The translations under genes and the position numbers were made by a program. The notes below the pieces were generated by a model, which worked only from the letters and a program-made list of their open reading frames with translations, was not told the origin of the DNA and searched no databases. 64,000 nucleotides of DNA from Bin87 sp965203855 (GTDB taxonomy: Bacteria; Chloroflexota; Dehalococcoidia; Lucifugimonadales; UBA3495): positions 1 to 64,000 of the forward strand of contig CBDBDN010000007.1 in the NCBI GenBank assembly GCA_965203855.1, given 5' to 3'. Positions 47,479-56,084 of this stretch are shown here, piece after piece. The first letter of the stretch is position 1; the number at the start of each line of letters is the position of its first letter.

Positions 47479-48669
47479 ATGTCCAATCCCCCAACGCTAA
47501 ACGAACCAACGCTGAACGACGCCCGCGCTTTTATGCAAGCCGAGGGGCTGCCGGGCTGGCTGATTTACGACTATCTGGGCGGGAACCCCATTCTGAACCG
47601 CGTTGCGCCGGCGTCCGGCCATGTAACCCGTCCCGTGTTTCTGTTCGTCCCGGCCAACGGGCCGCCCCAGCTGCTTACCCACCATGTGGATGCCGGCAAG
47701 TTCGCCGACGCCGGCATCGCCGCCGTAGTGTATCGCAGCCGCGCCTCGCTGGAATCAGCCTTGCGGGATATGCTGCAATCCGTGCCGCAGGTTGCGATGG
47801 AATACTCGCCGCGCAACGGCCTGCCCCGCGTTTCTCGCGTGGATGCCGGCACGGTAGAGCTAATCCAAAGCATCGGCCCCGCAGTAGTATCGTCGGCCGA
47901 TTTGATGCAGTATGCCACGCAGCGTTGGAACTCCGCACAGCTGGCCGGACATCGGCGCGCCGCCGCCAGCCTGGGCCGCATCGTCAACGCAGCCTTTGCC
48001 CGCATCGGGGAACGTCTGCCGCAGCAGCCCACCGAGTTCGAAATCGCCGAGTTTATCCGCCAGCGTTTCCATGATGAAAACTTGGTTACGGCGGACGGCC
48101 CCATCGTTTCCGTCAACGCCCACTGCTCCGACCCCCACTATGAGCCGGCGGCGGTTGGTAGCAGCGTCATCCGGCCCGGCGACTGGGTTCTGATTGACCT
48201 GTGGGCCCGTGAGGATACTCCCGGCAGCGTATATGCCGATATTACCTGGACCGCTTATGTCGGCAAGCAACCCCCGCCGCGGCAGCAGGCAATCTTTGAC
48301 ATTGTGCTCGGCGCGCGCGATGCCGCCCTGGCATTTTTGCAAGAACGCTACGCGCAGGACGAACCGATCCAGGGCTGGCAAGTTGACGATGTAGCCCGCA
48401 GTTACATCGCCGCGCATGGCTATGGCGATTACTTTACCCATCGGCTGGGCCACAGCATCTACCACACCGTGCACGGCGAGGGCGTCAACCTGGACAACTT
48501 TGAGACCCACGACACCCGGCGCATCATCCCCGGCGTAGGGTTCTCCATTGAACCCGGCATTTACCTGCCCGATTTCGGCGTGCGCTCCGAAATTGACGCC
48601 TATATGGGCGCTGCCGGGCCAGAGGCTACTTCCCCCATACAGCGCGACATCGTATGCATTTCCGGTTAG
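47479..48669 (+). CDS. M24-family aminopeptidase (Xaa-Pro dipeptidase-like)
   Basis: 396 residues from ATG 47479 (MSNPPTLNEPTLNDARAFMQ). The open frame extends 95 codons upstream, but that part is translated repeat DNA (RHSEPHTRHS-type) and is rejected. The N-terminal creatinase-like domain is followed by the pita-bread fold with metal ligands in VLIDLWAREDTPGSVYADIT (two Asp), HRLGHSIYHTVHGEG (His), SIEPGIYLPDFGVRSEIDAY (two Glu). Probably a cytoplasmic prolidase or related hydrolase. The ribosome-binding site is weak. Confidence 0.9.
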   Translation: MSNPPTLNEPTLNDARAFMQAEGLPGWLIYDYLGGNPILNRVAPASGHVTRPVFLFVPANGPPQLLTHHVDAGKFADAGIAAVVYRSRASLESALRDMLQSVPQVAMEYSPRNGLPRVSRVDAGTVELIQSIGPAVVSSADLMQYATQRWNSAQLAGHRRAAASLGRIVNAAFARIGERLPQQPTEFEIAEFIRQRFHDENLVTADGPIVSVNAHCSDPHYEPAAVGSSVIRPGDWVLIDLWAREDTPGSVYADITWTAYVGKQPPPRQQAIFDIVLGARDAALAFLQERYAQDEPIQGWQVDDVARSYIAAHGYGDYFTHRLGHSIYHTVHGEGVNLDNFETHDTRRIIPGVGFSIEPGIYLPDFGVRSEIDAYMGAAGPEATSPIQRDIVCISG

Positions 48670-48756
48670 CAACGCGTCGCCAAACTACCATTCACCGCAG
48701 CCCGGCGTATGTTTTCGCCATTCCAACGCCCTAACTGTCATTCCGATACCCCCGAC

Positions 48757-48851
48757 CGTCATTCCGGCGAAAGCCGGAATCTATGGTTGCTAACTCCATT
48801 GCCGCAGTGAGTGGATTACGACGCCGGATTCCGGCGAAAGCCGGAATGACG
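48757..48851. repeat. Complete palindromic element
   Basis: cgtcattccggcgaaagccg at the left, gccggattccggcgaaagcc and ggaatgacg at the right, with an internal ggattacgacgcc. Preceded by two monomers (48715-48756). Lies between the M24 peptidase and the hydroxyacid dehydrogenase. Confidence 0.88.
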
Positions 48852-48901
48852 ATGAATTTCCCATACCATTAACCCCAATTGACACTAACAGGACTAATGC
48901 G

Positions 48902-49894
48902 ATGAAAGTTGCCATCCTTGACGACTACCAGGCCGTTGCCCCGGAGCTGGCCGACTGGAACAGCCTGCCCAACGGCATCGCCGTTGACTTTTTCAACGAC
49001 CATCTGAACGATGCGGATGCGCTGGCGGAACGGCTGGCCGGATATGACATCATCATGGGGATGCGGGAACGCACTCCCTTTCCCCGTTCACTGCTGGAAC
49101 GCCTCCCCAACCTCCGCTGCCTGATTACCACCGGCGCCCGCAACGCATCCTTTGACCTGGACGCCGCTACCGCGCTGGGCATTACCGTTTGCGGCACGCC
49201 CGGCGCCGGCGAAGGCCCTACCGAACTCACCTGGGGCCTGATTATCGGCCTGCTGCGCCGCATCTACGACGAACAACGCGCCGCCCGCCAGCAGGGCAAA
49301 TGGGGCATCCATGTTGGAACGGGCTTGCAGGGCAAAACTCTGGCGCTGCTCGGCCTCGGACATATCGGTGCCCGCGTCGCCCGCGTCGGCAACGCTTTTG
49401 ATATGCGCGTCATCGCCTGGAGCCAAAACCTCACGCCGGAACACGCGGCGGAATGCGGCGCCGCTTTGGTGGACAAAGACACCCTCTTTGCCGAAGCCGA
49501 TGTGGCGTCCGTCCATGTCCGCCTTAGCGACCGCACCAACGGCCTGGTTGACGCCCGCGCAATCGGGCTGATGCGCCCGTCGGCCATCCTGGTCAACATT
49601 TCCCGCGGCCCCATTGTGGACGAAGCCGCCCTGGTGGCTGCCTTGCAGCGCAACGCCATTGCCGGCGCCGCCCTGGATACTTTTGACATTGAACCCCTGC
49701 CGGCCAGCCATCCCTTCCTTACCCTGGACAATGTGCTGCTTACCCCGCATATCGGCTATGTTACCGATGACGGCTACCGCGCCTTTTATGCCGGCGTAGT
49801 TGAAAACATTCGCGCCTTTGCCGCCGGCGAACCTATCCGCGTCATCAACCCGGATGTGCTGTCGGCGAACAACCGGCGCGGGCCGGCCGCTTGA
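48902..49894 (+). CDS. D-isomer-specific 2-hydroxyacid dehydrogenase
   Basis: 330 residues. NAD-binding motif LALLGLGHIGARVARVGNAF with GxGxxG, then LTPEHAAECGAALVDKDTLF, NISRGPIVDEAALVAAL containing the catalytic Arg region, catalytic Glu in DTFDIEPLPASHPF and His in LLTPHIGYVTDDGY. Similar to phosphoglycerate/glyoxylate reductase-type enzymes; substrate not determined. An AGGA is upstream. The first of a run of plus-strand genes to 52.4 kb. Confidence 0.92.
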   Translation: MKVAILDDYQAVAPELADWNSLPNGIAVDFFNDHLNDADALAERLAGYDIIMGMRERTPFPRSLLERLPNLRCLITTGARNASFDLDAATALGITVCGTPGAGEGPTELTWGLIIGLLRRIYDEQRAARQQGKWGIHVGTGLQGKTLALLGLGHIGARVARVGNAFDMRVIAWSQNLTPEHAAECGAALVDKDTLFAEADVASVHVRLSDRTNGLVDARAIGLMRPSAILVNISRGPIVDEAALVAALQRNAIAGAALDTFDIEPLPASHPFLTLDNVLLTPHIGYVTDDGYRAFYAGVVENIRAFAAGEPIRVINPDVLSANNRRGPAA

Positions 49895-49995
49895 AACCGC
49901 CCGCCGGCGTCAGCCAATCGCCCGCCCCAATGACCTTGCCCACTAACCCCGATTGATCTTGCCCACTAACCCCGATTCAACCGGAGGCCCTAACG

Positions 49996-50985
49996 ATGAA
50001 AGCCTTGCGTATTGAGCAATACGGCGACGTTGACGTCCTGCAATGGAAAGACGCCCCCGAACCCACTCCCAGCCCCCACCAGGTGCTAGTCAAAGTGGAC
50101 GCCGCCGGCGTGAACTATGCCGACATTATGCGGCGCCAGGGCAACTACCCCGGCCCGGATCTGCCGGCCACGTTGGGCCTGGAAGCCGCCGGCACGATTG
50201 CCGCCCTCGGTTCCGACGTCGCCAACGGTTCCGACGCTGCTGGCCGGCGGCTTGCCGTCGGCCAGCGCGTGATGGCCATGGGGCCGCAAGGCCAGGCCGA
50301 ATATGTCGCCGTCAACGCCAATTTCGTCTTTCCCTACCCCGACGGCATTGACCCCGTTCACGCCGGCGGTATGCCCATCACTTTCCTCACTTCCTACCAT
50401 CTGCTCAAATCCCGCGGCGCAATGCAGCCCGGCGACACCGTCCTGATTCAGGCCGGCGCATCCGGCGTCGGCACCGTCGCCATTCAGCTCGCCAAAGCGT
50501 GGGGCGCGCGCGTCATCGCCACTGCATCCACCCCCGACAAACTGGAACTGTGCCGTTCCCTCGGCGCCGACATCACCATCAACTATACCGAAGTTGACTT
50601 TGAGGACGAAATAAAATCCCGCACCGACGGACGCGGCGTAGCCCTCGTCCTGGAATGCGTCGGCGGCCCGGTGCTGGAAAAGTCAGTGCGCTGCGTCGCT
50701 TCTTACGGACGCCTGGTCAGCTACGGCAACGCCAGCGGCCAGTCCGCCAACCTCTCCGCCGGCGATATTACTACCCTCAACCGCTCCGTTATCGGTTTCA
50801 GCATGGGCCGTTCCCCAATCGGCTCTCTGGACCATCAGGGCGCAATGGCCGATTTGATGCCAATGATTGTCGACGGACGGCTCAAGCTGATTGTGGACCG
50901 CGTACTGCCGATGTCCGACGCCGGCGCCGCCCATCAGCATCTGGCGGCGCGCGGCACCAGAGGCAAGGTTATCCTGACGCCATGA
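49996..50985 (+). CDS. Quinone oxidoreductase-like NAD(P)H dehydrogenase (MDR, zinc-free)
   Basis: 329 residues. MKALRIEQYGDVDVLQWKDA, AGVNYADIMRRQGNYPGPDL (quinone reductase signature), VLIQAGASGVGTVAIQLAKA with the AxxGxxG cofactor motif, and GRLVSYGNASGQSANLS. No zinc-binding Cys cluster. GGAGG upstream. Its TGA overlaps the ATG of the following methyltransferase (ATGA), so the two are coupled. Confidence 0.92.
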   Translation: MKALRIEQYGDVDVLQWKDAPEPTPSPHQVLVKVDAAGVNYADIMRRQGNYPGPDLPATLGLEAAGTIAALGSDVANGSDAAGRRLAVGQRVMAMGPQGQAEYVAVNANFVFPYPDGIDPVHAGGMPITFLTSYHLLKSRGAMQPGDTVLIQAGASGVGTVAIQLAKAWGARVIATASTPDKLELCRSLGADITINYTEVDFEDEIKSRTDGRGVALVLECVGGPVLEKSVRCVASYGRLVSYGNASGQSANLSAGDITTLNRSVIGFSMGRSPIGSLDHQGAMADLMPMIVDGRLKLIVDRVLPMSDAGAAHQHLAARGTRGKVILTP

Positions 50986-51857
50986 CCGGCCTTGCCCGGA
51001 CCGGCTTTGCCGATAGCAGCGCCGCCGCACGCTATGCCGCCGTGTATGATGCGGCGCTGGCGGCAGAGCGGTTCGCCGACCACAGCCGCCCCGGCGACCA
51101 CTGGGCGGATTGGGCCGCGCTGTTCCGGCAGGATCCCCAGCGTCCGCTTGACGCCAACCTGTCCATCATCGCCGGCTTCCTCCAACCCGCTGACCGGCTG
51201 CTGGATGTCGGCGGCGGCGCCGGCCGGGTATCGCTGGCCCTGGCCAGCCGCGTCGCCGAAGTAATCCTGGTAGAACCGTCGGCGGCGATGCGGGAGCAGT
51301 TCAACGCCGCCCGCGCCGCCGCCGGCATCGCCAACGCCCGCATTACCCCCGACCGCTGGCCGGATTCCCCGGCAACCGGCGATGTCGTCCATCTGTCGGA
51401 TGTAACCTACTTCGTCCGTGATATTGCGCCTTTCATCGCCCGGCTGCACCGCGCCGCCGCGCGCCGCGTGCTGATTACCGTCTGGCATCCTACTCCCGGC
51501 GACCTTGACGCAGAGCTGCATCGCATTCTTTACGGCGTCGCGCCCCCGCGCTGGCCGGGACTGCCGGAGCTGGCCGCCGTCCTCTGGGAAATGGGCCTAT
51601 TGCCCCAAATCACCCCCTTGCCCGCAGCCCCCTGGTGGATACCCGAAACAAGCGGCGGCCTTTCCGAAGCACAGGCCATCGACCTGGCCCTGCGCCGCCT
51701 GAATCAACCCGACAACGCCGCCCGCCAACTGATCGCCAACAATCTGAACGCCCTCTTTGACCGCACCACCCAAGGACTAACCCCGCGCTGGCTAACCCCG
51801 GCCCGGGAAGTCCTGCTAACCTGGGAAACCGGCGGCAGAGAGTTGCCGGAGGTATGA
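50982..51857 (+). CDS. Class I SAM-dependent methyltransferase
   Basis: 291 residues. AdoMet motif I LLDVGGGAGRVSLALASR, acidic residue in VILVEPSAAMREQ, motif around DVVHLSDVTYFVRDIAPFI. It lies in the same frame as a longer open frame from 50655 that shadows the upstream gene; the coupled ATG at 50982 is the natural start. 4-bp overlaps on both sides (with the quinone reductase and with the 51.85-kb gene). Methyl acceptor unknown. Confidence 0.87.
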   Translation: MTGLARTGFADSSAAARYAAVYDAALAAERFADHSRPGDHWADWAALFRQDPQRPLDANLSIIAGFLQPADRLLDVGGGAGRVSLALASRVAEVILVEPSAAMREQFNAARAAAGIANARITPDRWPDSPATGDVVHLSDVTYFVRDIAPFIARLHRAAARRVLITVWHPTPGDLDAELHRILYGVAPPRWPGLPELAAVLWEMGLLPQITPLPAAPWWIPETSGGLSEAQAIDLALRRLNQPDNAARQLIANNLNALFDRTTQGLTPRWLTPAREVLLTWETGGRELPEV

Positions 51858-52411
51858 TGCTGGACCGGAGCATTTATCTCGATAAATGGAAAATTGCCGA
51901 CCAATTCGGGAAATGGGCAGCCCAATCCGCGATGCGCGGCTGTAGTCAGGATAGCGTCAATTCCGCCCTTGCAACCGTTGATTTCGCACGATTGTTCGAT
52001 ACGGAACTGGGGCCGATCAGCGATCGCGAATTCACGGAGTGGCACGACCAAGAAATCCGCAAATTGACTGGCCGCGAATTCAGGACGCAAAACGACAAAA
52101 TCCAAAAACTGAATGTCGGGTGGGCTGTGAAAATGCTTGCCATCTATCTCAAGACAACCTGCTATCTGGCGGGTTTCGGTAGGGATGGCCTAGCCGCCGT
52201 CATCCATCCCCCGATAGATAACAAATTGATTCGCAACCTAACCCAAGCGTTTGGGCGACTGAACGGCATACCGCCAGCGCATCAGTTCCGTATAAAAGCT
52301 ATTGACGGCGCAATGTACGCCAGCATCATCAGAGAATGCCGGCGCATAGCCGCAGCGCAAAATCCGCCGTGTACGCTGTTTGAGGTTGAAAGTTTCTGGA
52401 CCCCGTCGTAA
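51854..52411 (+). CDS. Protein of unknown function
   Basis: 185 residues, GGAGGT upstream, overlapping the methyltransferase stop by 4 bp. MLDRSIYLDKWKIADQFGKW, RLFDTELGPISDREFTEWHD, KLNVGWAVKMLAIYLKTTCY, IIRECRRIAAAQNPPCTLFE. Mostly helical, soluble, moderately more AT-rich than neighbours. Not recognised. Followed by a hairpin terminator. Confidence 0.7.
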   Translation: MMLDRSIYLDKWKIADQFGKWAAQSAMRGCSQDSVNSALATVDFARLFDTELGPISDREFTEWHDQEIRKLTGREFRTQNDKIQKLNVGWAVKMLAIYLKTTCYLAGFGRDGLAAVIHPPIDNKLIRNLTQAFGRLNGIPPAHQFRIKAIDGAMYASIIRECRRIAAAQNPPCTLFEVESFWTPS

Positions 52412-52440
52412 AGCGGACGAGATGCGGGAATTGCAACAAC

Positions 52441-52463
52441 GGGGCAACTTTCGCAGTTGCCCC
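52441..52463. terminator. Hairpin between converging genes
   Basis: ggggcaact-ttcgc-agttgcccc: 9-bp perfect stem, 5-base loop, between the plus-strand 51.85-kb gene and the minus-strand cupin. Confidence 0.7.
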
Positions 52464-52495
52464 TACAAGCGCCTGTTGGATTAGGCCGCTTGGCG

Positions 52496-52861
52496 CTACT
52501 CCGCCGCCGGCAGCCACGGCGACCACAGCGTAATCGGTATGGTTGCCGAAATCCGCGGCTGCTCCCCGACTACCGCCGTAGTGTGCCCCTGCCCCGTCAA
52601 ATCGTCCGCCAGCAGGACATCCCCGGCGCCGAACCGCCGCTTGCTGCCGTCGCCGATGCCCACTTCCATCTCGCCGGACAGCGTAATGACATACTGCCGG
52701 CGCGGCGCGTTGTGCCAGTCGGAGAAATAGCCCGGCTCAAACCGCCGGAAATTCACCCCCGGCGTTACCTGCATCCCGCTGTGCACGGCGCGCTCGGCCG
52801 GCAGCTCCAAATCCTCAAAATGCGTCTGGCCGTCAGCCCCGGTATAAATACGCACGAACAT
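52496..52861 (-). CDS. Small cupin-domain protein
   Basis: 121 residues, single cupin barrel. The first cupin motif is near GYFSDWHNAPRRQYVITLSG with His of the metal site, the second near RRFGAGDVLLADDLTGQGHT. AGGAGG about ten bases upstream. Resembles stand-alone cupins of unknown substrate. An isolated gene, followed upstream (on plus) by a repeat array. Confidence 0.8.
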   Translation of the reverse strand: MFVRIYTGADGQTHFEDLELPAERAVHSGMQVTPGVNFRRFEPGYFSDWHNAPRRQYVITLSGEMEVGIGDGSKRRFGAGDVLLADDLTGQGHTTAVVGEQPRISATIPITLWSPWLPAAE

Positions 52862-52984
52862 AATTGCGGTGCCTCCTGTTTGCGTCGGTTCGGTTCTGTT
52901 GCGGTTGCGATGGGCGAATTGCGCCGCCGTTATTCTAGCGCATTACGCAGCATCAAGCAGCAGCGTTTCTTTTGGACAGTCTAA

Positions 52985-53220
52985 TTTTCGCCATTCTCAA
53001 CCCCTGCAACCGTCATTCCCAGTCCCTTAACCGCCATCCCCAACCCTGCAACCGTCATCCCCAACCCCGCAACTGCCATTCCCAACTCCGTAACCTCCAT
53101 TCCGGCCCCGCAACCGTCATTCCAACTCCCCAACCGTCATTCCCAGCCCCCCAACCGTCATTCCGGCGCAAGCCGGAATCTACGCACGCCGCCGGACTCC
53201 AGCTTTCACTGGAATGACGG
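52985..53220. repeat. Monomer array plus palindromic element upstream of tRNA-Thr
   Basis: About eight 18-22 bp monomers (caaccgtcattcccagtccc, caaccgtcatccccaacccc) run from 52985 to 53155, then cgtcattccggcgcaagccg at 53156 and a degenerate right arm (gactccagctttcactggaa then tgacgg) to 53220. Confidence 0.85.
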
Positions 53221-53269
53221 GTTCATACTCCAACCACCTAAAAGCCGCTGCCAGCATCGAGCATACCCG

Positions 53270-53298
53270 TTGGAATTAAGCGGCCGCTGCGGTACAAT
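53270..53298 (+). promoter_or_regulatory. Promoter of tRNA-Thr
   Basis: ttggaa (53270-53275), 17-bp spacer, tacaat (53293-53298). Start near 53305, ten bases before the mature tRNA. Confidence 0.7.
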
Positions 53299-53314
53299 AA
53301 AAAACAGCAAGCGC

Positions 53315-53390
53315 GCCGATGTAGCTCAGTCGGAAGAGCAGCGGTTTCGTAAACCGCAGGTCAAGGGTTCGAGTCCCTTCATCGGCTCCA
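53315..53390 (+). tRNA. tRNA-Thr (anticodon CGT)
   Basis: 76 nt including a genome-encoded CCA. Acceptor gccgatg pairs with catcggc; D-arm gctc...gagc; anticodon stem gcggt/accgc with loop ttcgtaa, anticodon cgt at 53348-53350; T-arm aaggg-ttcgagt-ccctt. Decodes ACG. All stems are perfect. Confidence 0.97.
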
Positions 53391-53415
53391 TTGCTTGCCT
53401 GCGCCCCATTGCCCC

Positions 53416-54876
53416 TTATGCATTCCCGCCGGCGCCGGCATCCGCAATGCCCGGTTCTCCCTTGTCATAATCCGGGTCATAGCCGGCCAGCCACCCCAGC
53501 GCTACTTGCCGTTCCAGCGCAACCGATGCCGGCGGCGGCCCGCCTTGCAGCGTTTGTCCAATCGCGTCCCCCGCTTGCAGCTCGGCAATGCGGGATGCCG
53601 GCAAGCCCAATACCTGCGCCAGCACATAGTCGTTGTCCTCCCCCAGCAGCGGCGCCGATTTTCGGATACGCACCGCACTGCCCGACATTTTCCAGCCCCG
53701 CCCCGGATATTCCCGCCGCCCCAATCCCGTTGCCGGATGATGCTCCACGGATTCAAAGAACCGCCGGGCGCGCAGATTCGGATCCGACAGCAGCCCTTTG
53801 GCGTCCAAAGCTGGGCCGGCCGGCACCCCGGCCCGATGCAGCTGCGCGGCGGCCGCCGACTGCGACCGCGCCGCCGTCCATTCCGCAATCCGGGCGTCAA
53901 GTTCATCGTGATTGCGCTGCCGTCCGTCCAAGTCCGCAAACCGGGCCTCCGATGCCAGCGCCGGCTGCCCCAGCGCGGCGCAAAGCCCTTGCCACTCCGC
54001 ATTATCCCGCACCGCGATGACTACCCATTCATCCGGCCCCCGGCAGGGATAGCAGCCGTGCGGCGCAAAACGCGCGTGCCGGTTGCCGATGCGCCGGGTG
54101 CGCCGCCCGTTGAAAGCGAAATCCAGCAGCCCCTCGCCCATAAAAGACACGCCCACCTGATACATTGCCAGGTCAATCCACATCCCCTGCCCGGTACGGG
54201 CGCGCCGGAACAGACTTGCCAGCACTGCCAGCTGCGCCGTCCAGCTTGCCAGAAAGTCCGTGTACGAGTTGGCGATTTTATTCGGCACGCTGCCCGGCGC
54301 CGAAACCCCCTTGTCGTCAACATCCCGGTATCCCATAAAAGCCCCGGTGCCATGCGTCGGTTCCAAAGCCGTCGCCATCGCCCCGAAATCGCTCCAGGGG
54401 CCGGAGTGTCCGTATCCCGTGTTGGATACCATAATCAGATCGGGACGGTAGGCTTTCAGGCGCGCGTAGTCCAGGCCGAACCGGCGCATCACGCGCGGCG
54501 TAAAGTTCTCCAGCACCACATCGGATATTGCCACCAGCTGTTGCAAAGTTTGCAGCGCATCCGCGGAACGCAAGTCCAATGTCAGGCTCCGCTTCCCCCG
54601 ATTCAGCGTATGGAAAGTGCCGCCGCGTTCCCAGTAAAGAGCGCCGGGATCGTTGTCCGGGTAGGGGCCGTTCAGCGTGCGCGTAGTATCCACAAACTGG
54701 TTGTGGTGCGTTTCAACCTTGATGACCTCGGCGCCCAGATCGGCCAGATAGGCGCCGCAGTACGGCATTGCGAACACCCGACTCAAATCCACCACCCGGA
54801 TGCCGGCCAGCGGCAGCGGATTGCCGGCATTGCTTGAATCAACCGCCGCCGTTGCCGCCGTATCGCCGTGCGCCAT
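53416..54876 (-). CDS. Family III (CaiB/BaiF) CoA-transferase, second of a tandem pair
   Basis: 486 residues from ATG 54876, overlapping the stop of the upstream CoA-transferase by one base (TGATG). LAGIRVVDLSRVFAMPYCGA, LADLGAEVIKVETHHNQFVD, RGKRSLTLDLRSADALQTL, VLENFTPRVMRRFGLDYARL, catalytic Asp in GMWIDLAMYQVGVSF, and SAPLLGEDNDYVLAQVLGL. It has a longer C-terminal tail than usual (about 40 residues, ending DYDKGEPGIADAGAGGNA). Together with its neighbour it may form a heteromeric transferase (inference). Confidence 0.9.
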   Translation of the reverse strand: MAHGDTAATAAVDSSNAGNPLPLAGIRVVDLSRVFAMPYCGAYLADLGAEVIKVETHHNQFVDTTRTLNGPYPDNDPGALYWERGGTFHTLNRGKRSLTLDLRSADALQTLQQLVAISDVVLENFTPRVMRRFGLDYARLKAYRPDLIMVSNTGYGHSGPWSDFGAMATALEPTHGTGAFMGYRDVDDKGVSAPGSVPNKIANSYTDFLASWTAQLAVLASLFRRARTGQGMWIDLAMYQVGVSFMGEGLLDFAFNGRRTRRIGNRHARFAPHGCYPCRGPDEWVVIAVRDNAEWQGLCAALGQPALASEARFADLDGRQRNHDELDARIAEWTAARSQSAAAAQLHRAGVPAGPALDAKGLLSDPNLRARRFFESVEHHPATGLGRREYPGRGWKMSGSAVRIRKSAPLLGEDNDYVLAQVLGLPASRIAELQAGDAIGQTLQGGPPPASVALERQVALGWLAGYDPDYDKGEPGIADAGAGGNA

Positions 54877-56084
54877 CAGACAACCCCCGCCGCTTGCATT
54901 TGCGCCAGTTCCGCTGCGGTACAGCCCAGCTCGTCGCCGTAGATTTCGGCGTTGTGCTGCCCCAGCAGCGGCGCCGGACGCCGAATGTCGTATTCCATCC
55001 CGGACAGTTGCGGCCCCATACCGGGATAGTCGGCAGCGCCGACAACCGGATGTTCCGCCTCCCGGAAAAACCCCCGTTCCCGCAAGTGCGCGCACTGATA
55101 CAAGTCCCCCGCATCCTGCGCCATTCCGAAAACCAGCCGGCGTTCCCCGGACGCCTCAAACAACGGCTTGCGATCCCATTGCGACAACCCCTCAATCAGC
55201 AGCTCTTTCAACTCCTCCCCGTGCTCAATCCGACCGCTGCCGCTGGCAAAGCGCGGGTCATGCAGCTCCTCCAGGCCAATCAGATCCGCTACCGTACTCC
55301 AGGGCTGCGAACCCTGCACCGATGGCACTACATAGCCATCCCGCGCCGGCATCAGCTCCTCAAACCCCGAACCGCGCACCGGGCGGCGCCCCTTGTACGC
55401 CCCCATATAAGTATAGTAGGGGATGGGCTGCACCAGATGCGCCGCCAGGCATTCCACTGCGGACACATCAATGCGCTGCCCCCGTCCCGTAGCCAGCCGC
55501 TGAAACAAGGCCGCCATCGTAGCCGTCGCTCCGTTAGCCCCCGCTACATACCAGGACTGGCTCAAGACGTTCCGCAAAGGTTCCCGGTCGGAATCCCCGG
55601 AGTGGTACATCAGCCCGCTCATCGCATAGGCGATAATGTCGGTAGCCGGCAAATCCCGATACGGCCCCGACTGCCCGAAAGCCGTAATGGAAGTTACAAC
55701 CAAGCCGGGATAGGTTCCGGCCAGGCCGTCGGTATCCAGGCCAAGTGCGCGCTTTTCTGCCGGCGCATAGTTTTCTATCAGCACATCGGCGCCGGCCAGC
55801 AGGCGATGCAACAGGCTGCGGCCGGCATCGCTGCCGATGTTCAGCGTAACGCCGCGCTTGTTGGTATTCAGATACAGAAAGGGGATGCTTTTGTCCGGGT
55901 GCGGATCATCGCCGACGAATGGGCCGGCATTCCGGGCCGCGTCGCCGCCGGCAGAATCCCCGGCCGCCGCCGCCTCTATTTTGACCACATCCGCGCCGTA
56001 GTCGGCCAGCAGTTTGGCGCAGAACGGCGCGGCAACGCCCCCGCCCAGCTCCAATACCCGGATGCCGTCCAGTATGCCCGGCAT
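54876..56084 (-). CDS. Family III (CaiB/BaiF) CoA-transferase, first of a tandem pair
   Basis: 402 residues. MPGILDGIRVLELGGGVAAP, KLLADYGADVVKIEAAAAGD, NTNKRGVTLNIGSDAGRSLL, VLIENYAPAEKRALGLD, RGQRIDVSAVECLAAHLVQP, PLLGQHNAEIYGDELG. The residue at the catalytic position appears as Asp-Val-Ser-Ala-Val-Glu (D near QRIDVS). The GGGVAAPF loop after LEL differs from the usual R(A/V)xAGP. One-base overlaps on both sides place it in an operon with the fused MaoC hydratase and the other transferase. Confidence 0.9.
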   Translation of the reverse strand: MPGILDGIRVLELGGGVAAPFCAKLLADYGADVVKIEAAAAGDSAGGDAARNAGPFVGDDPHPDKSIPFLYLNTNKRGVTLNIGSDAGRSLLHRLLAGADVLIENYAPAEKRALGLDTDGLAGTYPGLVVTSITAFGQSGPYRDLPATDIIAYAMSGLMYHSGDSDREPLRNVLSQSWYVAGANGATATMAALFQRLATGRGQRIDVSAVECLAAHLVQPIPYYTYMGAYKGRRPVRGSGFEELMPARDGYVVPSVQGSQPWSTVADLIGLEELHDPRFASGSGRIEHGEELKELLIEGLSQWDRKPLFEASGERRLVFGMAQDAGDLYQCAHLRERGFFREAEHPVVGAADYPGMGPQLSGMEYDIRRPAPLLGQHNAEIYGDELGCTAAELAQMQAAGVV